Part shown: piece after piece, positions 35,501 to 47,500 of the stretch | Numbering within the stretch: the stretch's first letter is position 1 | How the letters are laid out: every line of letters starts with the position of its first letter | Origin: Symbiodinium natans | Lineage: Eukaryota > Sar > Dinophyceae > Suessiales > Symbiodiniaceae | Assembly: GCA_905221605.1 (NCBI GenBank) | Contig: CAJNDS010002417.1 | Location: 1 to 64,000, forward strand | Direction of reading: 5' to 3' | DNA: 64,000 bases | Notes under the pieces: generated by a model | What the model saw: the letters and a program-made list of their open reading frames with translations, nothing else | Databases searched by the model: none | What the model was told of the DNA's origin: nothing | Program-made: the position numbers and the translations under genes

Positions 35501-38500
35501 GGTCGACGTGACAGAAGTAGCAAAGGGCCTGGTCGTTGTGCAACTCTGCACGGATGTGGGCAAGCATCTGTGCTTCATGTCGAGCATCTTCGGCCCCGTC
35601 CATATTCCTGTATAACTTCAATACGTGCAGGCGACCCTGTGCTCCGTAGGCAACTTGCACGACTCCATAGCCACCACCAGAGATCGCCTGCTCCTTTAAC
35701 GTAAAAGCACCAAAAGAACGGGGCATCGGCAGGGCATCCTGCTCTGGATCTTGCTTCTCAGGCGCTAGCTGAGCGGTCTCACCCCGCACACGAAGGCCAA
35801 CTTCTCGCATGGCCTCACGCTGTCGCTCAAACTCCTGAGCGCTCTTCTGCGCGAATTCGCGCTGGATGTCCGTGCTGTTATTCCATTCGGCCGAGAGACG
35901 CTTCATCACCTCCTGGTGCTCTGCCTTCGTACGCTTGCCTGCCCCTCTTGCACCCATTGATCTTTCTGCCAGAAATTTTGCGAAGCCCCGCCTGGCTTTG
36001 GGAATGATGCCCTCCCTAACAGCGGTTGCTCGTTCAGTCTTTTTGGCAGGCTTTTTGTTCATCTTCTTTGCCACTGGCTGCAGCCTGCCACCGGCAGCAG
36101 CAGGTGCATTCGACATGGACAAAATAACCGAGCAGGTCTCTTGCAACGATTCCGGACCAGAAAACGGGCCATGGCTCTGGCAGTCACGCCAGTGTAAAAA
36201 GGTCACACATGGGTACTATCTGGATGAATTTCCTTTCGTTCAAAAACAATTATCGATGATTGTTACGAAGAGAAGTACCGTAACAGATCACTTCAGTGCA
36301 CCAGCCTCTGTCATTGTCACGAAGAAGTACTGTACCAAGTAATCACTTCGATTATGCAGCACCAGCCTCCATGATTGTCAGGAGTACGTACTGTATTCAC
36401 ATGACCTTCCTGCAAACAGTGGAACTCCGGAGAAGGGGGAACTTTTCTGCACATGTGACCGCAGGAACCTGTGCAACGATCTTGCCCGCCGCGCACGGCG
36501 CCTCCGAGTCGAAGCGAATGGTTACTGGCGCCAGCCTGGAGGCGGAACGGTTAAGGCTCAGGGTTCAGGGTTTTTGGATTAGGGTTGAGGGTTTAGGGTT
36601 TACTTTACAAACACCCTGGGGCTTTTGCGTAGCTTTTCCCACACCATCATAAAGGACGCCTGCGGCCCAGTCCCCAAGGCCTAAGACCACAATCCCACAA
36701 TCCCTTCCAGACAAAAATACTAAACCCAAGCCCAATAATAAACCCAAAAACCGCAAAATCCCTCCCAGGCCTGCTGAGGCCCCAAAACCCAAAACCCTCA
36801 ACTCGGTTTAGGTCTTGGGATCAGGGTTCAAATGAGGAAACGGAGGCGTATGTAGCCTTGGGCGTGCACATTGGACCATTGGGCGTGCTACACATGCATT
36901 TGAAGGGTCAGATGTCGGCATTGAAGGGTGGCTTGCATATGGTATCTGTCCTACACTGCTTGGGGTCTCAAGCAACAGTAGCGCTACACATCAGCACGGT
37001 CGGCACTTCCGGTAGCAGGAGGGCTGGCGTATGAGAATGCCCGGACGGTTTCTGCCTCGTCCAATGCAGTGACATTCCGCAAAGAACTGGCGAATCAAAA
37101 TGGCAAGTCACAATGAACAAAACGAATCCCTGCAGGCTTCCAGGCCACAAGTTTCAAGTGGCAGGCTGCAGGCCATAAGTTTCAAGTGACTAGAGCTCAT
37201 CAGCTGGCGAGCTCGGCCTTCTGCTCTTCCAAGCGCTTCTCGGCCATGGCGATGTCCGCCTCCATGTCTTGGATCTTCTGGAGCCGACACCCATGAGTGA
37301 CCCTCTGAGTGAACATCTTGACAGGGGCGTCCGACTCCAAGAACACAGCCACGGTGCAAGTGCAGCTCAAGGTCGCCGAGTCGGTGGACGGCATGCTGGA
37401 AGGCCTAAGCCAGAAGTCCTCAGTGTCAGTTGAAGAGAAAAGGATGTTTATATGAAAACACGTCTATGTGTCAGGCTGAAGGTGAAGGGCTAGCTTGAGA
37501 CAGGGCACCATGAGCGGCGAGTCCTTCTTGGTAACATACGACACGCCAGCCGGAAGAGCCTCCGGAAGCTCGATCTGGGACACCTTCACCGGGGCATCGA
37601 TGCGGGCGCCGTCTGCGGCATTCAACCAACTCAGCAGAACGCAAGCAGTCAGATCGTCGAAGTACATGTAAAGCGGACTCTCCATGAGCTGCCTGACGCC
37701 GACGGGGAGGTGCCTTAGAATCACTTCCTGGATGGTGCTGTGGCCTTCCTGAAGCTGGTAAAAGACGAAGAGAGGACGCGACGGGGTAGACTCAGGCTGA
37801 ACATACACCATATTCTTCTTGACGGTAAGGACCACCTCGAGGATGTCGATGTCAAACTTTGAGTTGCCCTCAGTCACAACCAAGCCTTGCAGGTCCCAGG
37901 ATCCCTTGGACACGGTGATGTCGCCACTCTGCACCAACTCTTGGAAGTTCCTGGCAACGACCCGCAAAACAATCAGCTTTGGCACCGCCAGCAAGGACTG
38001 CATCTTCCCATGCTTGCGGCTCTTGGCAGGGAGTGGCTCCACATCGTGTGCCAAGCTCAAGGATGCCCGGGCACGGCGCGACCTCTCGCGGGATCGCGGG
38101 AGAGGTGCCACACAGCCTCAAGCACAGTGTTGTAGCAAGTTCCGTGGAACGACGAAAGACTGAAACATGCCGAGCTCGATGTCCATCCTCTGTGAGTCGG
38201 CCACCACGCAGTATCCAGTCCGAGACATGGTCCGATGGAACTGTAAGAACACAAGTGCAGGCACACGACTGAGGTTGTCGAACAGCTGCGTGAATCCCAT
38301 CTGTGAAAGAGATACCAAAAGGCTTAACCCTACAGCCTGAACTCGGTCAAGGGTTTAAAAAGCCCTGGGTGTAAGGAATATCACAAATGTACCCTTGGGA
38401 GCCCGTATTTGACCCTTGGGCGCACAACAGGCCTGGTAAATACATTTGAAGGGCCAGGGTTAGATGTCGACATCGAAGGGTCGTTCAGATGTTATGCTAT

Positions 38501-41500
38501 CCACAACCTATAAACCACAAACACTACACCCTAAAAACCCTAAGGCTCAATCCCATGTTATGTCTTATCGTCCAAGTTTAGCGGTGCGTTCAGATAACAG
38601 AGGCTGTTGCTAAGGGCTCCAACCCAGCACGGTCTAGGGTTCAGGGTCTAAGGGCCCATCTTTAACCCGGAACCCCGACATCTAACCCTGTAACCTGGGG
38701 TATGGTCTCGGGCTCAAGGTCCACGGAAGAGAGGTGTCGTTTCAATCAAGAAACTCAGACCTGTGCACCCTTGGCAGCCCAAATATGACCCTTGGGCGCA
38801 CAAAAACCTTGGTGTATCTGATCAATACAGGCTGATGCTCTAGCTGAAAGGTTGGAATCTAGCATGGTATATGGTTCAAGCCTCAAGGTCTTAGGAAGGG
38901 ATCGTAGCGATCAAATCAAGCGACCCGTCGGAGCCACCCTGTGGCCTGGACTCAAGGGTAGCAGGATCTGCCCCACGCAGAACATGCACCTTCGCAAGGG
39001 CCAGGACCCGAAGCCATGTTTTGACCCTTGGGCGCACGACGTGCCATCGGTACGCATTGAAGGGGTGGCCTCCAGGCAATGAAGGCCCAACTCAATCGAA
39101 ATCCCAACTCAATCGAAAGCCTAACTCAATCGAAATCTTAAGCCCTAAACCCTAAACCATACAGGCCTGCTCCTGCGCTGCTGGCCTCCAAGCGCTTTTG
39201 GGTCTCGCCTGGCCAGTAGACCGTGAACCCTAAACTCAAAATACCTCAACCCGCATAAAGATTTTGGGGTGTGGGGTTTGAGGTTTTGGGCTTGTGCGCG
39301 GTTTAAGGGGCCGGCCTCAATGCACAAACCAGGGTTTTGGATTTAGAGACTGTGGGGTTACGGTTTAGGTCTAGGGTCTAGGGTTTAGGGCTTAGGGTTT
39401 AAGGCCATTCCCGGTCGATTGCCCAAATCCGGTCCAGGGGCCGGCCTCAATGCACAAACCAGGGTTTAGGGTTTAGAGACTGTGGGGTTAGGGTTTAGGG
39501 CTTGGCGCTTAGGCCATTTTCGGCCGACCACCCAAGTCCCCAAAGGGTTTGGGCTTGGGGCTTGGGGCTTGGGGCTTGGGGCTTGGGGCTTATGGCTCAG
39601 GGCGTGGGGCTTTGGCTACCAAAAGGGATGCGAAAATCAAAGTTTAGGGCTTAAGGCTTAGGCCATTCCCGGCCGACTGCCCAAGTCCGGATGCAAAAAG
39701 TAGGGCTTACACTTAACAAACTCATTAAACCCTAAACCCACTGCACCCTTTCTGTGACTCACCCTCTACACCCCAAAATCCCTAAGCCCCAAACCCCATT
39801 GGCTCCACGCGTCGCGCATGCTGGCAGCGACAGCCTGCCGCAGGGGTCGGGGTAGTTCCACAGTGAAGGGTTGGGAGTGGAGGATACCAGGAAGGATTTA
39901 CATGGGTTGGGGAAGAGATCTCAGGAGCCTCTATCCGTTGGCTTACGGTCGCATCTAGGAGGCCGGTCCTACTAACGTCTTAGGGACGGGTCTAAACTAA
40001 ACCAAAGCCCAAGCTCTACATATCGAAACCCCTAGTTAGACCCCAGAGACTTAAACCCCCTAAACACCAAATCTTCTCAATCCCTAAACCCTATACCCCA
40101 AGGGCCCCAAGCCCTACATATCGAAACCCCTACTTTGACCCCAGGGACGTAAACCCCTAAACCCCAAATCTCAATCCCTAAACCCTAAACCCCACAATCC
40201 CTAAACTCAAAACCTGGTTTGTGCACACAGGCCTTCTGTGGCTCCTAGACCCATAAACCCAAAAGCCCTAAACTCCAAGAACCCATACACAATGCCAAGA
40301 CTTTATTAAGGTCTTACTTAAGCAGGCTTAATCAGAGCTTATCCTGGGTAGGGGCAAATGCATGACATCGCCGCCAACGCAAAGCCGAACTGCGGCTGCC
40401 ACATCCTGCAAACTCTACCCTCGGCAGGTGAGATCTTCATTGCGCACACACACACACACTCTCTCTCTCTCCCGAAGCAAAGGCCATTTAAGTACCTGAG
40501 GAGCAGGGGCTAAATTAAACTTACGCCCTTCATGCCCTGGCAGGCGCCGAGCCCCTCCCCAACCCAACTGTAAACCCTAAAAACCAAGCCCTAAAGACCT
40601 GTCCCCGTACACCCGGAAACACCCTGACACCCAAAAAAGAAAGACGGGCGCCAGGCTCAGGCGTCACAGCAAAGTCCAGCAACCTGACCACGAGGCCGGG
40701 TCAACACTCAGGGGGGGTGCCATTTTGATTAGAGGCCTCCAAGTTTCAAGGGTCCCAGGACGCGGAGTTTCTACTACGAGGGCCAGGATTATCAGGCCCC
40801 ACGCCCCATGCCATGTTCTATGAGAAACCGTGCTGGCTAAGGTGGCATCTGGACTAAGTTTCTACTATTTCTGTGAAAGTGGATCGAAGGCTAAGCTAAT
40901 TAGGTTGTGCCATTTTCAGGTTTCTTTTCCAACAGATTACGTGATGTCCATCCACTCAATAACCCCTTATTAGAGTTAGTTCATATGAACCTTTAGGCCG
41001 GGCCTCAACCCAATTCAAAAACCACTAGGCCCTGAGCTCCGACCTTCATGACGGCCACGCAGCTGCAGCGATTTTAAGAAACCCTACCACCCAGCAGGTC
41101 CTTCATCCCCCATGAGGTTCTGATTGACACCCATCACCACGAAACCAAAAAAACTAAAAAATGCACCAGAGGCCGTGCGAGGTTTTGCATGCAGCCCAGC
41201 CCCAGGAACCAAGAACCACGAATCAAGAGTTCTGAGCATCTTGGTTCTTGGTTCTTGGTTCCTGGGGTCTGCCCGCATTTAACGTAGTTTTTTCTGCAAG
41301 TTTAAATGCAGGAAAACCCTAAGCCCACCATCAACACTCCGTACTAAAATCTGGGAGTCGCGGACTCATTTCCTCTCCATGCTCTGGCTCTAGGATTCAC
41401 TGGCTCATTTCCACCACCACAAATTCACTGACCCACTGACGCATCAACCCACACTCACTCGACCACCGACTCACTCACTCATGGCTTACACGCATTAAGT

Positions 41501-44500
41501 TTGCTGATAAGCGGGGGTTCAAAGCTTAAAGGTTTAGGTTTAATTGCCGACTTATGTGTAAATGCCTAAATCTTAAACCCTAAACCTTTAAACCTTAACC
41601 ATATAGGGTTTACAAGTTAAGGGTTTGGGTTTAATTGCTTAACCCGAAAGGGTTTCGGGGCTTCTCTTTGAAACACTAAACCCTTAAACCAATAGGTTTT
41701 AGAGAATAAGACCGCAGTGGAGCTGAGCGAAGGGGAGGGCGGGGGGGTGTTTAGGTCCAAACCTTAGGGTTTAAGGTTGATGCATTTAAACCGCTCAGAC
41801 CGAACTCGAAAGCCCTATAGGGCCCAAAAAGGCTCAAAGGTTCTAACCCTACAGGCGCTGAAGGTCTTCATACCCAGACCTTAGGTTTGTAAGCCATTAA
41901 AGCCTATAGGGTTTAAAGGTTTTGAGCTTTTTGCAGGGCTTATCTTTAACACCGTCACGGAGTTAGCCCTAGAGGGTTTCAACCCTATTGGCTTACGGTT
42001 TAGGCAGTACCTAGGAGTAGAACCGTAAGCCCCTGTGATTTAGGCATTTAAACCCAAGCCCATTTAGGCTTAAGGTTGAGGCGTGTAAACCTCAGCCCTA
42101 AACGTTTAGGGTCTGAACCCTAAAGACCTATAGGGCCCAAAAAAGGCTCAAAGGTTTTAACCCCATAGGAGCTGAAGGTATACATGCCCAGACCTTAGGT
42201 TTGTAAGCCATCAAACCCTATAGGGCTTAAAGGTCTAAAACCGTCACGGAGTTAGCCCTACAGTGTTTCAACCCTATTGGCTTAAGGTTTAGGCAGTACC
42301 TAGGAGTAGAACCGTAAGCCCCTGTGATTTCGGCATCTAGACCCAAGCCCATTTAGGCTTAAGGTTGAGGCATTTAAACCTACCTCAGCCCTAAACGTTT
42401 AGGGTCTGAACCCTAAAGACCTATAGGGCCCAAAAAGGCTCAAAGGTTTTAACCCCATAGGAGCTGAAGGTATACATGCCCAGACCTTAGGTTTGTAAAC
42501 CATTAAACCCTATGACGTTGAAAGGTTTTGGGTCTTTTCAGGGTTTATCTCTAAAACCGTCACGGGGTTAGCCCTATGGGGTTTAGACCCCAATTATACG
42601 GTTGACAGGTTTCGGGTTTGAGGTATAGGCATTGTCAATGTCTATAGGAGTAGAACCTTATCACCCTGAAGGGCTTGAGACTTAAATCCCTAAACCTCAA
42701 ATCCCGAAGGGTTATGCCTATGTTTGCAGGGCTTGCCTCCTGTGAAAATGCAAAGAGAAAGTAGAAGAATCACCCACATCATGTATGTATTAGGGTACAA
42801 GTATTGTATATCGAGCACATATAATAAAGAAGGCATAAGGTGATGCAAAAAAAAAACATCTGCTGTAAGTGCCGGGGACGCGAGAATACTGTGAGCAAAT
42901 ATCTTCTCACTATTCCCTGAGACCGCCAGATGTTTTTTTGGCTACTTTACGGCTGCATTCTTGTTGTTCAGGGTGCTTCAGGTGGTTGCGTGCTGTTATA
43001 TCTTAATATAGCGAGGGTTTAGGGTGGTTTGGAGTGAAAGACTAGTGAAAGGGGGTAAGTACGCCAGAAGGTTTTGTGTAGATTCGATACTTTACTGATA
43101 TATTTGTGTTTTTCAGGATGTTTCAGGTGGTGGTACGTCTGGTCAGGAGAAACGAGAAAACATGCTCCAGTAACTGTGTTGTCTATTGCAAGTCTCTAAA
43201 ACGGTGGATCTTTGGGGGGGGGGGGTAGCATATAACATATATATATATATGTATATCATTGTGTAGTGTAGTATGGTCTACTTGTATCCAAGTATAGCAC
43301 AAATCAAACCATGGCATCAGTATAGTAGAATGGAGTTGAATAGAGCATAAGATGGGGTCGGTTTCTGGGCTATTGCTTCAGGCCCCCTTGTAGAAGACAC
43401 TGCAACTAGACCCAAGAATGACCGAAGAATAAAAAGGGTGCCCTTGTTGTTTCAAAGGGGTTTAGAAGGGAACCTAAACCCTAAAACAAGGGAATCAGGG
43501 CCTACTCCGGATCCTAGGCAAAATGCAAATTTCCAAAAACGATCCAGTCGCAGTTTGCACCTTCTGTGCATTCCATGCCTGGCAAAGGCACCAACCAAAC
43601 CTCAAACCCCAAACCCTAAACCTAAGCCCTAAGCCCTCAACCTATGCCCTAAATCTAAACCCTAAACCCTAAACCCCCAAAGGCCTGACGGGAATCTTCC
43701 TAAGCCCCCCGTTCCCCTTCCAGGTCCTAGTTGCGCGTAGGGTTTAGGGTTTCGGGCTTCAGGGCTTCATGTGTAGAGGTTTAGGGCTTGAGGGTTTTTT
43801 GGCCTTGTAAGGCTGATAGTTTTTAGGTCCAGGGCGGCATTAATTCATGATTAAGGGTTTAGGGATTTAGGGATTAAGGGTTTAGGCTTTATGATTTTAA
43901 TGCTTATGGCCTCAGGATGTTTAGGGCTTATAAGGCTGATAGTTTCGATTTGTACCGTAGGGCGAGGGACATTGACCAGCACTTGTGTCGAGGTAGAAGT
44001 TCGGCCGGCAGTGGCAGAAGCTCTCGTTGTCAGCGCCATCGACTTCGATCCACCTGTGCTAGCTAACGGGAGTTTGGCCTCTGTTTGTTGTTTTTGTTTT
44101 TTTTTTTTTTTTGGGGGGGGGGGGGGTTATATTTGCCTTAAAGGGCTTCAAAGCCCCAATCCCTACACCCTAAACCCCTGAACCTAAACCCAAAACCCAA
44201 AACCCCGCACTCTAAACCCCTGAAGGAGCCATTCTCCCACCTTGCTTCGCCGCGGACTTCCGCGTAGCGACTCGTCGTCCAGGCGCTTCCATTTCCACAA
44301 GACTGGCAGCTCGTCGCCCCGGAGGAGTTTGAGAAGGTTCCAAACGTGCACCCTTCGCCTCGGCTCTAAAAAGGCAAGAACAGGGAAAAAGAGCGCATAC
44401 TCGGTGGGTTCATGTGAACTTTTTGTAAAAGAGAGGAACCTCAAGAATCCAAGAAAAGTGGAGACGTACATCGCTCAAGAGCCCAGTCGCATTCCGAACG

Positions 44501-47500
44501 GCCTGGTGTCTCTGAAAACTTGCCTGCTGCGCAGTTCATGCAGAACGTCTCTCCTGCTTGGTTCTGGTGCGTGCCGGCATCGCACTGCTGGCAGGTGTAG
44601 GTCTGCCCAAGATCATCCAGCAGTGGAGTTGAGAACATCCCGGGTGGACAGACAGCGCAGAGCGCCGCACTCTCGCGCAAGGAGGTGAAAAGACCCTCTG
44701 AATCCTGGGCTGCCACTAAGAACCTTGCAAGAAGTTACCCCCCAAAAAGGAGCAGTCCCGGTTAATTAGCATATCTGAACCAAGGCAAAAGACCCAAACT
44801 TATAGAGGGACCCCTAAATCCAAAAAAACCCTCAAACCCTAAACCCTCCAGCGCTAAACCCTAAAGCCCTTAAACCCTACAACTTTCCAAGCCCTAAACC
44901 CTGCGCCCTAGGGAAAAAACCCTCAAACCCTACAATCCTACAACCCTAAACCCTAAAACCCTTAAACCCTAAAACCCTACACAACCCTAAAACCCTAAAA
45001 TCCTAACACCTTAAACCGAACAATCCTACAACCCTAAAACCCTAAAACCCTCAAACCCTTAAACCCATAAACCCTGCAATCCGACAACCCTAAACCCGAA
45101 ATCCCTTAAACCCTACAATCCTACAACCCTAAAACCCTTAAACCCTACAATCCTACACCCCTAGACCCTGAAACCCTTAAACCCTGCAATCCTACAGCTC
45201 CAAACCCTAAAACCACAAAACCCTTAAACCCTGCAATCCTACAACCCTAAACCATAAAACCCTTGAACCCTACAATCCTACAACCCTGAACTCTTAAACC
45301 CTGCAATCCTACAGCCCTAAACCCTAAAACAACAAAACCCTAAAAACCCTAAAAAACCCTGAAAACACTTAAACCCTTAAACTACAATCCTACAGCCCTT
45401 AAAAAGCCCGAAAGACGCAACCCTACAACCCTACAACCCTAAAAACCCTAAAAACCCTAAAAACCCTAAAAACCCTAAAAACCCTAAAAACCCTAAAAAC
45501 CCTAAAAACCCTGAAAGCCCTAAAAAGCCCGAAAGACGCAACCTAAAACCCTAAACCCTACAACCCTACAACCCCAAAAACCCTGAAAGCCCTAAAAAGC
45601 CCTAAAAAAAAAACCTAAAAAACCCTAAAGACCCTAAAGACCCCTAAAACCCTTAAACCCTTAAACTACAATCCTACAGCCCTAAAAAGCCCTAAAAATC
45701 GCCACCCAGTGACTCGGAGTCCGAAGCCGGGGATGCAACTGGTGTCTCGCGGCACCCAGCTCTGCCACTTCTCGCCTAGCTTGGGGTTAAAATGGTCCCT
45801 AAACCCTAAACCCTAACCCTAAACCCCAAACCCTAAACCCTTTAAGGTTTTGGGGTTTCAGGGTTTTAGGGTGTTAGGGCTTTGGGGTTTTAGGGGTTTA
45901 GGGCTGTCGGGTCTTAGGGTTTTGGGCTTCTAGGGTTTTTGCAGGGGTTCTAAGCATTTAGGGTTTTAGGGTTTCGGGAATGAGGCTTTAGGGTTTCGGG
46001 AGTTAGGGTTTAGGGTTTAAGGATTTGGACTGGTTTAGGCTAGGGTCTTCGGGTTTAAGTCACATGTCAAGGGCCTAGAATTGCAACTTAAACCCCTATG
46101 AACCCCCGGGTTTGGGCCTTAGGGTTTCGTAAACTCTCTCAACCCTATAAACCCGATAGCCCCTTACAAGTCCCGATCAGTTCCAAACGCCGTGGAAACC
46201 CCTATACACCTACAAGCCCTATGAACCCCGAGAACAACCCAGTACCCCATGTTTCAACCCCGATCGACCCCTTTGAGCCCAACGAACTCGAAATGCCCCT
46301 ATAGGGTTTATGGTTTAGGGTTTAACCTTTGACCTAGTCACGGTTGGCGAGCACCCACTGGCAAGCCACGTTCCTCAGAGCCTGCGATGAACTTTGTCCA
46401 TCCACGTCGGCTTGCAAGAGGAGGCCTCAAGGTAGGACACACACGCCCCAGCCCATTCTCTCAATTCTTATTTAGTTTTGACTACCCCAAGAACGCGGGA
46501 AAACAAAACTGGCTGAGATCTAGAGACGCTCAATGTCTACCAGCTCGAGCTTCAGGTTCGACAGCAGGCCGTGAACCTTCTTCGCTTGGGTGGACAACTG
46601 GCGGTTTACAAGCGTGCCGATGTAGGTCCCGATGCCGGCTGTTCTCTTGTTCCCTTGAGCCCACTCGCTAGGCGAGTGCCGCGGGAAGTTGATCGGTCGG
46701 GGGTCATAGGCCAGGAGGCTTGCGTCCGGCCGATACCAGTAAGCCAGCACGCGGAAGTTGGCAAAGTTCTTTGGCCACAACGGGGTCGTGCGTGTCAGGC
46801 CTATGGCCGTCGGAATCCCGTAAGCTGTGGACCACGCCATATACGCATCCACCATCCACCCCCACCTTTCGCCTACGATGGGAATGCACTCTGAGGTGTT
46901 GTGGCGGCAAGCCGGCGCTATCCAGAAGTAACCGTCCGGACAGTAAGCCTGGGCGTTAAGGGGTTTACATGAAGTTACCCAAATATGGTCATGAATCTTG
47001 AGCAACTTGCTTGGAGGGAAAATATCGATGTTCGAGGATTAGTAACCTGACAAATACAGCATCTCTTCGGTAAACTAGGGGAAGTACAAAAAAAGGAAGG
47101 CATGCAACGTCAAGACAAGATTGGGTTTACATTGGTTTTGTCTGATGCTTATATAAATCGGCTAAAACTTTCTTAGCCTTATCGGTTCTTGTTCGGGAAG
47201 TATGTTCGTAGGTGCCCTAGAGCTTCCATTGGGGGAGGATACACCAAACCCTAAACCCTAAACCCTAAACCCTAAACCCTAAACCTTCGAACCCTGAACC
47301 CTAAGCCCTAAACCCTAAACCCTCGTAGGCAACAGCAACCCAGAGGCATGGTAGCCACCTTCCACCGCCAGCAGCCCATCCGTATCGCCTTCCCAATGGC
47401 GTTCAAACTACCCCTAATTAGCTCCGAAGCTCCCAAAATGTGAAAGGTTTAGGGTTTAGGGTTTTGGGTGGAAAACACCCGACTGATTTGGCGACTTACT

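Larger units (their letters stand above)
31410..43231. mobile_element. About 11.8 kb insertion with inverted ends in the TA-rich intron of gene B
   Basis: Gene A has continuous TA-rich intron sequence at about 10930-10990. In gene B the left half ends at about 31410 and the right half resumes at about 43231 (..TGTAGTGTAGTATGG.. shared with 10995). The ends are inverted: CCCCCCCCAAAGATCCACC at 31416-31434 and GGTGGATCTTTGGGG.. at 43203-43225, with loose similarity outside (ATGGTAT against the complement of TAGCATA). A TA-rich target hides any duplication. No transposase was recognised inside, so it could be a non-autonomous giant element or a rearrangement. Confidence 0.65.
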
